64,000 bases of DNA from Brachypterus glaber (taxonomy: Eukaryota; Arthropoda; Insecta; Coleoptera; Kateretidae). Position 1 is the stretch's first letter; the number at the start of each line of letters is the position of its first letter. Below the pieces are notes generated by a model. That model searched no databases. It worked only from the letters and a program-made list of their open reading frames with translations, and had not been told where the DNA came from. The position numbers and the translations under genes were made by a program. The stretch lies in contig OY294048.1 in NCBI GenBank assembly GCA_958510825.1, positions 35,801,026 through 35,865,025 on the forward strand. The letters run 5' to 3'. Below are positions 63,534 to 64,000 of this stretch, one piece after another.

Positions 63534-63640
63534 AAATAAACAACTTTTGTATTTTGAATCCCTGCATGCAATATACGGCTTTTGTATTTTGAATCCATAA
63601 AATATACAACTTTTGTTTTGGATCAATGAAATATACAACT
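63534..63640 (+). repeat. About 33-bp tandem repeat
   Basis: AATATACAACTTTTGTATTT-GAATCCAT-AA recurs three to four times with small changes, next to the dispersed repeat at 63236-63478. Confidence 0.7.
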
Positions 63641-63644
63641 TTTC

Positions 63645-64000
63645 AAGATAGGTGAGGGGGACGCTCCCCCCACCCCCCTCATAGCTACGGCTCGGCGGCG
63701 CATTTGCGCATAACTCGCGCTAACTTTTATAAGAGCCAGTAGCAGACAACGTTTTGAATGTACAAAATTTAAATTTCACACACTAATAAAATCATTACTA
63801 AAAGTCTGTAAAAAATAAGCACTGGTAGCATGGTGCTTTTGTTATTTATATTTTGATAGTGTTATGCAATCAACCCTCATTGACAGTTAGCACCTTTTCT
63901 GCATATTTTTTGGAAAAAATATTGAATATAATTTGATCAGTATGAGTTAAATATTTAAATAAGTGATAAATCTAAATGATGAAGTCATTTTGCTTCAATA
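63645..64000. other. Right end of the window, nothing recognised
   Basis: A short GC-rich, C-run-bearing patch (63650-63720), then AT-rich DNA. No ORF of note. Confidence 0.4.

Overview
The window is AT-rich eukaryotic DNA, most likely from an insect and plausibly a beetle (the order is a weak inference). Short exons with GT/AG splice sites sit in long introns packed with transposon debris. There are no bacterial-type operons. Three host genes can be read by joining exons whose phases match exactly.

(1) Polybromo (PBRM1/BAF180 orthologue, PBAF chromatin remodeller) fills positions 3003-51804 on the minus strand. Fifteen exons encode 1344 residues: a basic N-terminus, six bromodomains, two BAH domains and a Pro/Ser/Thr-rich linker. 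The C-terminal HMG-box part lies left of the window. One intron appears to be of the rare GC-AG class. (2) An MMADHC orthologue (cobalamin trafficking, 268 residues, four exons) lies complete at 52776-53758, minus strand, behind polybromo in the same direction. (3) A CRAL-TRIO lipid-binding protein gene runs 56267-62288 on the plus strand. Its exon 2 is almost wholly hidden by a 200-base N gap, with only the last 23 coding bases and the splice donor visible.

The rest is mobile DNA. I see two truncated LINEs with readable reverse transcriptases, one of them nested inside a MITE with a perfect 8-bp target duplication, plus a LINE scrap at 17.1-17.6 kb. Two broken Tc1/mariner-like transposase genes, a head-to-head pair of tRNA-derived SINEs and hAT-type elements are also present. 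There are several MITEs flanked by 3-bp duplications (PIF/Harbinger-like), a 1.25-kb TTAA-flanked element sitting in an older repeat whose unfilled copy also lies in the window, and large fold-back elements with arms of 0.7-0.9 kb. Smaller repeats include perfect hairpins, tandem duplications and minisatellites.

I found no CRISPR, operon-like cassette or clearly new protein system. The most interesting points are the GC-AG intron, the hidden CRAL-TRIO exon, the TTAA element with recurrent GACGGTCCC motifs, two half-elements with the same breakpoint, a long/short hairpin pair, and a recurring placement of repeats within about 10-50 bp of splice donors.
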